This document shows, piece by piece, positions 28,746 to 41,561 of a stretch of DNA of 64,000 nucleotides. The stretch comes from Vibrio artabrorum (lineage in GTDB: Bacteria; Pseudomonadota; Gammaproteobacteria; Enterobacterales; Vibrionaceae): assembly GCF_024347295.1 (NCBI RefSeq), contig NZ_AP025458.1:2604001-2668000 (forward strand), written 5' to 3'. A program made the translations under genes and the position numbers. The notes beneath the pieces are model-generated. The model saw only the letters and a list, made by a program, of their open reading frames with translations. It was not told the origin of the DNA and did not search any database. The stretch's first letter is position 1. Every line of letters starts with the position of its first letter.

Positions 28746-29383
28746 TAGCTTTAAAGGCTTTATCTATTTCTTAAAATAATCACAAAACTATACGCGATGA
28801 TTTCGGGAACTTTCTATTCTTACCAAGCAAGCAGCAATGACACTTCATAGCCTTATATTACTTGGAACGCAACCTAGCGACTCTCACCTTCAAAGTGAAT
28901 CAGGCCCACCTTCCCCTTTGGAATGCTTCGAACAAGGCGCTCAATGCATAAAAACAGGCATTATGTCGAGTTCGGAAGCCTCCATGATAGAGCCCTAATT
29001 ACACATCAGAGGTATCCTCTAGATTTACAGATGAGCCAGAAATCAAGCTTCGTAGACGAGGCCAGCAAACAAGGCTTTAGGAGCACTTGCATAACCTACG
29101 AGCGCAAAGCAGATAGGATAGATTGTAAGGCTTTTATAGTTTCAGGCAATGAGAAGGGATATGCAGAATCAGATCAGTCTCATAAACCTAACTTACAACG
29201 CGTATGGTACAGGTACTCGGCACTGAGGTTAAAGCTGTATGCTTGTTTCAACTTCCAACTGGAGTCTGAAATGATGTAACTCTAATCGTAGGGTTGGGGA
29301 GCACCTAGGCTAAGAGCTATGGGATACGGGAATCTTTTGTGCAAGTTATTCGACTGACGTGCGAAGCACTATGATTTAGATGT
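28746..29383. other. Gene-poor stretch before rRNA operon terminators
   Basis: I find no confident gene. A plus-strand frame of 118 codons (28923-29279) and an overlapping shorter one from about 28837 (start MTLHSLILLGTQPSD) are open. Neither shows a domain, clear ribosome site or codon pattern like the neighbours. The stretch may hold decayed genes. Confidence 0.4.
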
Positions 29384-29413
29384 AAAAAAGCCCCACTACT
29401 TCTAGCGAGGCTT
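29384..29413 (-). terminator. Second (distal) terminator of the rRNA operon
   Basis: On the minus strand AAGCCTCGCTA pairs with TAGTGGGGCTT (two G-U pairs) around GAAG, followed by six T residues. It backs up the terminator at 29488-29521. Confidence 0.8.
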
Positions 29414-29487
29414 CTTATAAGTAGCGGAATTGCTGGATCTCAGGTGACCGGTACTCGCTGGTCGGAGATCAAATTATCGGTCCCCAG
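29414..29487 (-). pseudogene. Possible remnant of a duplicated tRNA between the two terminators
   Basis: The block AGGCTTCTTATAAGTAGCGGA (29408-29428) mirrors AGGCTTTCTAATAAGTGGCGGA at 29515-29536, where the terminator joins the 3' end of tRNA-Asp. The rest no longer folds as a tRNA. It looks like a decayed copy of a tRNA-plus-terminator unit. Confidence 0.35.
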
Positions 29488-29521
29488 AAACGACGAAAGC
29501 CTAGTCATAAGACTAGGCTTT
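29488..29521 (-). terminator. First terminator of the rRNA operon
   Basis: AAAGCCTAGTC and GACTAGGCTTT form an 11-base stem with a four-base loop. On the minus strand CGTCGTTT follows, like the T1 terminator of E. coli rrn operons. Confidence 0.88.
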
Positions 29522-29529
29522 CTAATAAG

Positions 29530-29606
29530 TGGCGGAGTGGACGGGACTCGAACCCGCGACCCCCGGCGTGACAGGCCGGTATTCTAACCAACTGAACTAC
29601 CACTCC
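29530..29606 (-). tRNA. tRNA-Asp (GTC)
   Basis: 77 bases with encoded CCA. The acceptor pairs GGAGTGG with CCACTCC and the anticodon loop CTGTCAC gives GTC. It is the last gene of the rRNA operon. Confidence 0.97.
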
Positions 29607-29634
29607 GCAGTGTCTATTCAGCTTAAAGCAATTT

Positions 29635-29754
29635 GAGCCTGACGATGTCCTACTCTCACATGGGGAAGCCCCACACTACCATCGGCGCTATTGTGTTTCA
29701 CTTCTGAGTTCGGCATGGAATCAGGTGGGTCCACAATGCTATGGTCGTCAAACA
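29635..29754 (-). rRNA. rrf: 5S ribosomal RNA, distal copy
   Basis: About 120 bases, nearly identical to the proximal copy at 29945. It begins TGTTTGACGACC and ends with GGTCGTC-type pairing changed in step in helix I (see findings). Ends are set by alignment to the other copy. Confidence 0.95.
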
Positions 29755-29794
29755 AATTCGGTTATTAACTTGATGAATCAAATCAACTAAATAG

Positions 29795-29871
29795 TGGTGC
29801 TGATACCCAGACTCGAACTGGGGACCTCACCCTTACCAAGGGTGCGCTCTACCGGGCTGAGCTATATCAGC
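29795..29871 (-). tRNA. tRNA-Thr (GGT)
   Basis: 77 bases with encoded CCA, acceptor GCTGATA/TATCAGC, anticodon loop TTGGTAA (GGT). It lies between two 5S genes, as thrV does in E. coli rrnD. Confidence 0.97.
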
Positions 29872-29944
29872 AATTCGAAAACCGTTTAAAAACGATTTTG
29901 GAAACTTTTTGTCTTCACTTTTCAAAAAAGTGAAAATAAATTTG

Positions 29945-30064
29945 GAGCCTGGCGATGTCCTACTCTCACATGGGGAAGCCCCACACTACCATCGGCGCTA
30001 TTGTGTTTCACTTCTGAGTTCGGCATGGAATCAGGTGGGTCCACAATGCTATGGTCGCCAAGCA
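29945..30064 (-). rRNA. rrf: 5S ribosomal RNA, proximal copy
   Basis: About 120 bases beginning TGCTTGGCGACCATAGC and ending near CATCGCCAGGCT, the standard gammaproteobacterial 5S. It follows 23S by about 116 bases. Confidence 0.97.
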
Positions 30065-30180
30065 AATTGGGTTAATTGACGCCTACGCGACAATTAATAA
30101 CTCGGAAAGCTGTTAAATTCTCTTCAAACGCATTCAAGGTCTGTCTTTCTATTGAGCCCACAAAACCCCTTGGGTGTTGT

Positions 30181-33074
<2,894 letters not shown>

Positions 33075-33407
33075 ATACAACCCGAAAGGGTCTTGTGTAT
33101 GATACAAATTTGCTTTCACTTTTAAAAAGTGAAGACAAAAAGCAACCAAGGTTTTTGGTTGTCATTAAGAAGGGTTAATTCTCAATGACTGTTTGCCGGA
33201 CTCAATTGTGATTCAAACAAGTTTGAATCGAATACAAGACACTTGAATGTGTTTGTTGTGTCTATCTAATGAAAGATAAACATTGAGAACTTTTAAATTT
33301 GATTGAATTACTCGCAAGTAATCAATCAGTCAGCTTTCCAAATTGTTAAAGAGCTTGATTTCTTTCGAAACCATTTTTAAAGATTCTTAGGGAAAAACCC
33401 TTAAAGA
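33075..33407 (-). other. 16S-23S spacer, tRNA-Ala type
   Basis: 333 bases between tRNA-Ala and 23S. It contains the start of the 23S processing stem and a boxA at 33344-33355. There is no second tRNA, so this is the Ala-only spacer class. Confidence 0.8.
33344..33355 (-). promoter_or_regulatory. boxA antitermination site in 16S-23S spacer
   Basis: AGCTCTTTAACA on the minus strand matches boxA (TGCTCTTTAACA) at 11 of 12 positions. The rRNA antitermination complex with NusB and S10 loads on boxA. The same element is repeated in the leader before 16S. Confidence 0.8.
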
Positions 33408-33483
33408 TGGTGGAGCTATGCGGGATCGAACCGCAGACCTCCTGCGTGCAAGGCAGGCGCTCTCCCAGCTGAGCTATAGCCCC
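33408..33483 (-). tRNA. tRNA-Ala (TGC)
   Basis: 76 bases with encoded CCA. The acceptor GGGGCTA pairs with TAGCTCC (one G-T wobble) and the anticodon loop CTTGCAC gives TGC. It lies in the 16S-23S spacer. Confidence 0.97.
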
Positions 33484-33550
33484 AATATCATCTCTTAACT
33501 TTTCTAAACCTAATCAATCTGTGTGGACACTCATCGTAAGTATCTTCGTA

Positions 33551-35105
<1,555 letters not shown>

Positions 35106-35511
35106 AAGATTTTGTCGACTCAACGAATACTGACTTCAAAACTAATATTCATTCGCCTATTCGAAAATAAACAAAGAACATGTAATTCTAAAGCTATTAC
35201 CCCTCTCTTCTTAAATAAATAGGAACAGAATGATAATGAATTGACTGTGCTCTTATTGGTTTTCACTTTTGAAAAAGTAAAACAAAACAGCTCAAGGCTG
35301 AACCCAATTTGAATTGGTCACTCAGTTCATTGAAATCAATTTTGATTCCGAAGAATCTGTTTTATCTAACGATAAAACGTTTTGATATTCATCAACGAGT
35401 GCCCACACAGATTGATAGGTTTAAATTGTTAAAGAGCTTCACTTGTTGAGCGTTCCTTTTAAATAAGGTACCTCTCGAAGTGGACGGCCATTCTAGCGAA
35501 TTAACATTCGG
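35106..35511 (-). other. rRNA leader and P2 region
   Basis: This holds the transcribed leader of the rRNA operon with boxA at 35427-35438 and promoter P2 at its upstream end. The part next to 16S repeats words found in the spacers, consistent with processing stems. Confidence 0.75.
35427..35438 (-). promoter_or_regulatory. boxA antitermination site in rRNA leader
   Basis: AGCTCTTTAACA on the minus strand, identical to the spacer copy, lies about 50 bases downstream of P2. Confidence 0.8.
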
Positions 35512-35517
35512 TGTCAA
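35490..35517 (-). promoter_or_regulatory. rRNA promoter P2
   Basis: On the minus strand a perfect TTGACA (35512-35517) is followed after 16 bases by TAGAAT (35490-35495) and a GC-rich GGCCGTCC discriminator. Confidence 0.85.
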
Positions 35518-35605
35518 ACACTTTTTGAAAATTAATTTCTCATCATTTGCCGTCTTACTGATTGTTGCTGAAGCCTTGTGGCGCCTGCCGTCTCAGTGGG
35601 GTCGC

Positions 35606-35633
35606 ATTATAGAGACGCAACCATTATTGGCAA
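35606..35633 (-). promoter_or_regulatory. rRNA promoter P1
   Basis: On the minus strand TTGCCA (35628-35633), 16 bases, then a perfect TATAAT (35606-35611) and GCGACCCC. This short spacer and GC-rich start are typical of ppGpp-controlled rRNA promoters. An A/T-rich stretch upstream (35645-35662) could be an UP element. Confidence 0.88.
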
Positions 35634-35663
35634 GCACTAAATGCGTTTTTTATTAAAAAAAGG

Positions 35664-36176
35664 GGGTAAGCAAAGTTATTCAACCCAAGAGCTTATTTAT
35701 ACCAATTACCTACCAACTTTTAAACAAAATACCCACAAACACCTGTGGATAACACGTATAGCTAATTGAAAAAGGTTGGGAACATAAATGAGAAAATTCG
35801 AATAAACCTAGGTTTTACGTTACCTGATATAGCTTAAAAGAATAATTTCCCCTCCTAAGCCCATAGGCCACTCTCGGAACCGCGACATTTATTCTATGCC
35901 ATTGCATTTCAGAATCTTACTGCAAAGTAAAAATCCATAAGAAACAGCCATGCACTAATTAGGGTTATTGATACTTGAGAATGAATAAAGAGGTGATAAG
36001 AAGAGCGACTCAATGCAAACAGACTAAGCGAGATACACCTAGTTGATTCATTCATCTACTTATCACAATCCCGCGCACAGTAAAATGTATCTTCTTCTAT
36101 ATAACGACAGGGGGTAGGAATTGAGTTGATAGCAGAAATAATAAATCCAGAGCCACTTTTGATTGCGCTAGATACA
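35664..36176. other. Gap between rRNA promoters and tRNA-Leu
   Basis: About 510 bases with no gene. The left part is A/T-rich and may hold Fis or UP sites for rRNA P1. A perfect DnaA box (TTATCCACA, minus strand) lies at 35744-35752, which may be chance. The rest shows nothing I can name. Confidence 0.5.
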
Positions 36177-36177
36177 A

Positions 36178-36208
36178 CAAAGCCCCGACTTTCGTCGAGG
36201 CTTTGTCA
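36178..36208 (-). terminator. Terminator of tRNA-Leu
   Basis: ACAAAGCCTCGAC and GTCGGGGCTTTGT pair on the minus strand just past the tRNA 3' end. There is little T tract beyond the T residues in the stem. Confidence 0.75.
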
Positions 36209-36216
36209 TTTAAATA

Positions 36217-36301
36217 TGGTACCGGTAGGCGGACTTGAACCGCCACGCCCGAAGGCAACGGATTTTGAATCCGTCGTGTATACCAATTTCACCATACCGG
36301 C
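36217..36301 (-). tRNA. tRNA-Leu (CAA)
   Basis: 85 bases with a long variable arm, as leucine tRNAs have, and encoded CCA. The acceptor GCCGGTA pairs with TACCGGT (last pair wobble) and the anticodon loop is TTCAAAA (CAA). Confidence 0.96.
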
Positions 36302-36496
36302 ATTATCTTGGGGCTTTGCCCTTTCGATGTTTGGCATTATACGTATGCGAACTGAAGTGGCAAGTATAAAAACTTGAATTCATGTGTGTTTGCCGATAAT
36401 TTCGCCACTAAGTGATAAGCTGTGCGTTATGTCTCTTTTCACGCCAAGCCTTAGACTATATTCTGACGCCTCAATTTTTGAAGAAGTAATAACACC

Positions 36497-36973
36497 ATGA
36501 CATCAACAAACACAATGCCACCCGCAGGAGTCATGCGCCGATTTGGTGCTTTGTTCTATGACGCCCTTATCGTAATCGCTATTGAGATGTTGGCGGCTGG
36601 CTTTATTGTCGCTCTATTACACGCTCTCATGGCTCTTGGCATTTTTAACCATAGTGGTTATGCCGATGTCAGTGACTTCTTAACCAACCACCCGATTTGG
36701 AGCCCTGCTTACACCTTTTATTTAGTGGTCGTTTGGATGTCTTTCTTTGTTTTCTTTTGGACAAGAGCTGGCCAAACACTTGGAATGAGAGCTTGGAAGC
36801 TTCGCGTTCAAAATAAAGATGGCTCCGCGATTACCGTAACCCAAGCGCTGATTCGTTTAGGAACCTCCGGATTTGGACTGGCAAACTTATGTGTACCATT
36901 CGACCCTCAAAAACGTGGCTTCCACGATATCTGGGCGAAAACGGAAGTGGTCGTATTAGCTCAACCTCACTAG
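36497..36973 (+). CDS. RDD family membrane protein
   Basis: 158 residues. The RDD signature is in the N-terminal RRFGALFYDALIV (residues 14-26), where Arg and Asp of the family occur as RF-x3-FYD. Hydrophobic helices lie near 22-48, 78-96 and around 120-140, and GMRAWKLRVQNKDG near 98-111 is typical. It is an inner-membrane protein of unknown function; some RDD proteins have been tied to ion transport. It is convergent with lptG, with a shared terminator. Confidence 0.9.
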   Translation: MTSTNTMPPAGVMRRFGALFYDALIVIAIEMLAAGFIVALLHALMALGIFNHSGYADVSDFLTNHPIWSPAYTFYLVVVWMSFFVFFWTRAGQTLGMRAWKLRVQNKDGSAITVTQALIRLGTSGFGLANLCVPFDPQKRGFHDIWAKTEVVVLAQPH

Positions 36974-37002
36974 TTCGATGCAAGCAAATAATTAGTAAGA
37001 TC

Positions 37003-37033
37003 AAAAAAGGAAGGTGTTATGCCTTCCTTTTTT
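37003..37033. terminator. Bidirectional terminator between RDD gene and lptG
   Basis: AAAAAAGGAAGG and CCTTCCTTTTTT form a long stem with a short loop, with A and T runs on the two sides. Confidence 0.9.
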
Positions 37034-37037
37034 CTAT

Positions 37038-38108
37038 TTACAATTTGCGTCTCAACAATAGGACCGCAATTCCGAGGAACACCACACTCGGGGCGAGCGC
37101 GCCAAAGGCTGGAGGTATCTGATAAACCAAACTGACGGGACCGAAAAACTCACTGGATATATAGAAGGTAAAACCTGCAATAACACCAGACAAAATCCTA
37201 GCCCCCATCGTCACACTACGCAAAGGTCCAAAGATAAACGACAATGCCAACAACATCATGACCGCTATCGAGATCGGTTGAGTTATTTTTCGCCATAACG
37301 CCAATTCATAACGCGAAGCGTCTTGCTCTGACGCTTTCAGGTAAGAAACATAATCATACAACCCACTTAACGACAGCTCTTCTGGTTTAACAGTCACTAT
37401 CGCTAACTTATCTGGAGCCAGTGACGTTTCCCAAGTGTAAGTCGGTAGACTCTCTTTAGTAATTTGAATTTCATTTTCGAACGACGTGATTTCGACCTCC
37501 TTCATCGTCCAAACGTTATCTCCAACATAGTCGACTTCTTTTGAATATATTGCCTTCTTCAATACCTTATTTTCATCAAAGCGCCACATGTTTAGACCAT
37601 ATAGTTTTTCATTGTCAATTTTGACAATGAATATAAAGTCATTGGCATCACGTGCCCATACCCCACTTTGGGTAGAGATAATATTACCACCAGCAATCGA
37701 TATGGTTCTTAAATCACGAGCCATTTTTTGTGCTTGAGGAGCCCCCCACTGACCAAGCAGTGTTACAACTATCATTAGTGGTATCGCGGTTTTGAGAACC
37801 GATAGGCCAATATCTAACTTAGAAAAACCCGCCGCCTGCATGACCACGAGTTCAGAACTCGCAGCTAGCATACCTAGCCCAATCAGAGCACCAAGCAGGG
37901 CCGCCATTGGAAAAAACATTTCGATATCACGAGGGACACTCAATAGAACGAAATACAGCGCTTGTAATAGATCATAGGTACCACGACCAACCTTTCTCAG
38001 CTGTTCTACATACTTGATGATCCCAGAGAGGCCAACAAACGTCACCAATACTAATGACGTCGTTGCGATGATGGTTCTGCCTATATATAAATCGAGAATC
38101 TTAAACAC
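37038..38108 (-). CDS. lptG: LPS export permease LptG
   Basis: One of two membrane subunits of the LptB2FG transporter, which lifts lipopolysaccharide out of the inner membrane toward LptC and LptA. 356 residues; E. coli LptG has 360. Transmembrane helices lie near the N-terminus (11-32, 60-80, 99-120) and the C-terminus (270-350), with a periplasmic beta-jellyroll domain between. The YjgP/YjgQ pattern is clear from LDLYIGRTI onward. It lies three bases after lptF in one operon. Confidence 0.95.
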   Translation of the reverse strand: MFKILDLYIGRTIIATTSLVLVTFVGLSGIIKYVEQLRKVGRGTYDLLQALYFVLLSVPRDIEMFFPMAALLGALIGLGMLAASSELVVMQAAGFSKLDIGLSVLKTAIPLMIVVTLLGQWGAPQAQKMARDLRTISIAGGNIISTQSGVWARDANDFIFIVKIDNEKLYGLNMWRFDENKVLKKAIYSKEVDYVGDNVWTMKEVEITSFENEIQITKESLPTYTWETSLAPDKLAIVTVKPEELSLSGLYDYVSYLKASEQDASRYELALWRKITQPISIAVMMLLALSFIFGPLRSVTMGARILSGVIAGFTFYISSEFFGPVSLVYQIPPAFGALAPSVVFLGIAVLLLRRKL

Positions 38109-38111
38109 GGC

Positions 38112-39212
38112 TTAAGCCAACCTCTTATTCTTAAATTTTTCTTTCAAATTTCTGACCGGCAAGCTATCCATAAAATTGGCACCAATCGCGACACATAATA
38201 ATAACGCATTGATTGGCCACATGCCGACGACCGCCGGGATACTCCCCTCCTCGATCGCAGATTTGGTTGCACTAATAGCTAAGAAGTAAGTCAAATAAAT
38301 CAGTATTGCTGGGCCGATTTTTGCGAAACGACCTTGCCGAGGATTCACTGCCGACAAGGGTACAACGAGCATGGTTAACAATGGAATACAAAGTACTAAT
38401 GACATACGCCACTGCAACTCAGCTTTCGCCCTATTATCAGGGTTACCAATAAGGTCTAGGGTTGGAATCGCTTCCCAGTCTCGACCTTTTTTCTCAACTT
38501 CGCGTTGCCCTATCAGACCTTCGTATTCTTTAAAATGCGTCACCATATAATCTAAACGAGTAGGGACACCCTCATGGCGAATCCCATCGTACATAACAAT
38601 CACTTGTCGGCCATCACTGAGTTCTTTTACGTCTCCCGACTGAGAAAACATTACACTAGGAAGTACCGATCCTCTAGGGCGCATTTGAGCAACAAATACA
38701 TTTTCTAACTTATTGCCGTCAATATCATCAATGAAGACCACAGAGGAACCATCGGGAGTGCCTTCGAACTTCCCCTTAGGCAGCAAGTCAACACTGTTCT
38801 GTGCAGCCACCTCCTCGTACATTTGCTCAACTTTATCCTGTGACCAGGGAGATAACCAAAATGAGTTAAATGCAGCAATCGATGCGGTAATCAAAGCCAA
38901 GTAAAGCGCAGATTGGATCAGGAATTTATTACCAATACCTGTCGCGTTCATTACCACTATTTCACTTTCGGCATAAAGGCGCCCAAAAGTCAGCAAAATA
39001 CCAATATAGATACTGAGAGGAAGCATCAATAAACCCATTGCTGGCATATTAAGACCAACAATCGATAATATGAGACGCGCCGGAATATCACCATCAGACG
39101 CATCCGCTAAAACACTGATGAATTTTTGGCTGAGAAACACGAGAAAAAGAACAAAAAAGATCGCAAATTGGCTCTTGATTGTCTCTCGGATCAAATATCT
39201 AACAATAATCAC
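38112..39212 (-). CDS. lptF: LPS export permease LptF
   Basis: Partner of LptG in the lipopolysaccharide exporter. From the GTG start it has 366 residues, the same as E. coli LptF, and begins MIIVRYLIRETIKSQ, nearly the E. coli sequence. A TTG two codons upstream with an AGG at better distance is the alternative. Six transmembrane helices surround a periplasmic jellyroll (about 130-250). It diverges from pepA, as in most gammaproteobacteria, and its ATPase lptB lies at 62 kb. Confidence 0.95.
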   Translation of the reverse strand: MIIVRYLIRETIKSQFAIFFVLFLVFLSQKFISVLADASDGDIPARLILSIVGLNMPAMGLLMLPLSIYIGILLTFGRLYAESEIVVMNATGIGNKFLIQSALYLALITASIAAFNSFWLSPWSQDKVEQMYEEVAAQNSVDLLPKGKFEGTPDGSSVVFIDDIDGNKLENVFVAQMRPRGSVLPSVMFSQSGDVKELSDGRQVIVMYDGIRHEGVPTRLDYMVTHFKEYEGLIGQREVEKKGRDWEAIPTLDLIGNPDNRAKAELQWRMSLVLCIPLLTMLVVPLSAVNPRQGRFAKIGPAILIYLTYFLAISATKSAIEEGSIPAVVGMWPINALLLCVAIGANFMDSLPVRNLKEKFKNKRLA

Positions 39213-39403
39213 ACTCAAATTACCTATACAAAACTTGTTTTTTTGATTGAATCACTATAATTTCCCGTTGAACCTTTTATTTTTTTAATTTCTAGCTAAG
39301 TGTTAGCGCTCTTCATTAAGGTTAGTTCCATTATAGGATCCAACAAGTAAGAGTCTATTATCTAACATTTAGTTTGATTTGTCTTCAGGATGTAGGAGTA
39401 CGC

Positions 39404-40924
39404 ATGGAGTTCAGTGTAAAAAGTGGCAGCCCAGAGAAGCAGCGCAGCGCATGTATCGTTGTTGGTGTGTTCGAACCGCGCCGCCTTTCTCCAGTGGCCG
39501 AGCAATTAGATAAGATTAGCGATGGCTACATTAGCTCACTGCTTCGTCGCGGTGATCTAGAGGGTAAACCTGGCCAGATGCTACTACTGCATCAAGTACC
39601 GGGTGTACTTTCAGAACGAGTTTTACTGGTTGGTTGTGGTAAAGAACGTGAGCTAGGCGAACGTCAATACAAAGAAATTATTCAGAAAACCATCAGCACA
39701 CTCAACGAAACAGGTTCTATGGAAGCAGTATGTTTCCTAACAGAACTGCACGTTAAAGGCCGAGACACTTACTGGAAAGTTCGTCAAGCGGTAGAAGCGA
39801 CTAAAGATGGTCTTTACACATTTGACCAATTCAAGAGCAACAAGCCAGAAACTCGTCGTCCACTGCGTAAATTGGTATTCAACGTACCGACGCGTCGTGA
39901 ATTGAGCCTGGGTGAGAAAGCGATTTCTCACGGTCTTGCTATTGCTTCAGGTGTCAAAGCATCTAAAGACCTTGGCAACATGCCACCAAACATCGCTAAC
40001 CCAGCTTACCTTGCTTCTCAAGCTCGTCGTTTAGCCGACGATTACGAGACAGTGAAGACTAAGATCATTGGCGAAGAAGAGATGGAAAAACTGGGTATGA
40101 CATCATACCTAGCGGTTGGCCGTGGCTCGAAGAACGAATCTATGATGTCTATCATGGAATACAAAGGTGCTGCTGACCCAGATGCAAAACCTATCGTCCT
40201 CGTCGGTAAAGGTCTGACTTTTGATTCAGGCGGTATCTCACTCAAGCCAGGAGAAGGCATGGATGAGATGAAGTACGACATGTGTGGTGCTGCGTCTGTA
40301 TTTGGTACAATGAAAGCATTGGCAAAACTTAACTTGCCGATCAACGTTGTCGGTGTTTTAGCCGGTTGTGAAAACATGCCAGGTAGCAACGCCTATCGTC
40401 CGGGTGATATCCTAACGACAATGTCAGGTCAAACGGTTGAAGTACTCAATACTGATGCTGAAGGTCGCTTAGTTCTGTGTGATGCTCTAACGTACGTTGA
40501 GCGTTTTGAACCAGATTGTGTTGTCGACGTTGCAACACTAACTGGCGCGTGTGTTATTGCTCTAGGTCACCACATCAGTGGCGTTCTATCAAACCACAAC
40601 CCACTTTCTCATGAACTTGTTAATGCTTCAGAGCAAGCAAGCGACCGCGCATGGCGTCTACCTATGGCTGACGAGTACCATGAGCAACTGAACAGCCCAT
40701 TTGCTGATATGGCAAACATCGGCGGCCGTCCTGGCGGTACGATTACTGCGGGTTGTTTCCTGTCTAAATTCACTAAAAAGTACCATTGGGCACATATAGA
40801 TAGTGCAGGTACGGCGTGGAAATCAGGCGCTGCAAAAGGCTCGACAGGTCGCCCTGTCTCAATGCTAGTCCAATTCTTATTGAACCGCAGCGGCCAAGAA
40901 ACTGAAGAGCAATCTTCAAAATAA
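39404..40924 (+). CDS. pepA: Leucyl aminopeptidase PepA
   Basis: Two-metal hexameric aminopeptidase of family M17. E. coli PepA also binds DNA, repressing carAB and assisting XerCD recombination; that role is likely but not shown here. 506 residues. Metal and catalytic motifs: [16 protein letters not shown] near 266, [12 protein letters not shown] near 289 and the signature NTDAEGRL near 350. AGGAG before MEFSVKSG fixes the start against an ATG ten codons upstream. Confidence 0.96.
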   Translation: MEFSVKSGSPEKQRSACIVVGVFEPRRLSPVAEQLDKISDGYISSLLRRGDLEGKPGQMLLLHQVPGVLSERVLLVGCGKERELGERQYKEIIQKTISTLNETGSMEAVCFLTELHVKGRDTYWKVRQAVEATKDGLYTFDQFKSNKPETRRPLRKLVFNVPTRRELSLGEKAISHGLAIASGVKASKDLGNMPPNIANPAYLASQARRLADDYETVKTKIIGEEEMEKLGMTSYLAVGRGSKNESMMSIMEYKGAADPDAKPIVLVGKGLTFDSGGISLKPGEGMDEMKYDMCGAASVFGTMKALAKLNLPINVVGVLAGCENMPGSNAYRPGDILTTMSGQTVEVLNTDAEGRLVLCDALTYVERFEPDCVVDVATLTGACVIALGHHISGVLSNHNPLSHELVNASEQASDRAWRLPMADEYHEQLNSPFADMANIGGRPGGTITAGCFLSKFTKKYHWAHIDSAGTAWKSGAAKGSTGRPVSMLVQFLLNRSGQETEEQSSK

Positions 40925-40928
40925 TGAG

Positions 40929-40951
40929 AAGGGCCTACGGGCCCTTTTTTC
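40929..40951 (+). terminator. Terminator after pepA
   Basis: AAGGGCC and GGGCCCTT pair around a three- to four-base loop, with six T residues after. Confidence 0.88.
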
Positions 40952-41008
40952 ATAACCACTATTGCTGAGTAAGATTGGTATCCACGATTTTCAGTTAGAG
41001 TATTCAAG

Positions 41009-41458
41009 ATGCAGACTGCCACGTTTTACATAGTGTCTTCAGACAGCCCACAAGCAAGTGAAGCCGGTCTCGCTCACTATGTACTGTTTCTTGCGCAGCA
41101 CTTTGCAAAACAAGGCGCTAAACTTTACCTCAACTGTAACGATCAAGCTCATGCTGAGCGTATCGCTGAAGTTTTTTGGCAGGCAGAGCCTAATGAATTC
41201 ATCGCGCATAACTTAGTTGGCGAAGGCCCAAAGTATTCAACCAACATCGAAATTGGCTATCAAGGCGTAAAACATAATTGGAATCGCCAACTGGTAATAA
41301 ATCTGGCCGATAATCATACAACCTTTGCGAACGCCTTTGCTCAGGTGATAGACTTCGTTCCTTGCGAAGAAAAAGCTAAGCAACTCGCTCGAGAAAGGTA
41401 TAAAATTTACCGTCAGGCTGGATATCAGCTACAAACTATCGAGATTCAACATCCATAG
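41009..41458 (+). CDS. holC: DNA polymerase III chi subunit
   Basis: Chi binds psi in the clamp loader and contacts single-stranded DNA-binding protein. 149 residues, matching the family, with the N-terminal ATFYIVSSD, EVFWQAEPNEFIAHNL near 68-84 and the C-terminal RERYKIYRQAGYQLQTI. It lies between pepA and valS, the conserved pepA-holC-valS order. Confidence 0.94.
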   Translation: MQTATFYIVSSDSPQASEAGLAHYVLFLAQHFAKQGAKLYLNCNDQAHAERIAEVFWQAEPNEFIAHNLVGEGPKYSTNIEIGYQGVKHNWNRQLVINLADNHTTFANAFAQVIDFVPCEEKAKQLARERYKIYRQAGYQLQTIEIQHP

Positions 41459-41561
41459 TCAAACCTCATAGTTAAAGCTATCTTTGGATTTAGATTCAAG
41501 AAGCTTCACTTATGAAGTTTGACCACGATTAACCATTCACAGCATCCGTTATAAGAGCACT

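Noticed and set aside
39230..39262. TATAAT at 39256-39261 as the pepA promoter
   Set aside because: The -10 is perfect, but only a weak -35 at 15-base spacing is visible, so it is not listed as a feature.
40609..41022. 137-codon frame antisense to pepA
   Set aside because: It lies opposite a certain gene and follows its codon pattern; shadow frame.
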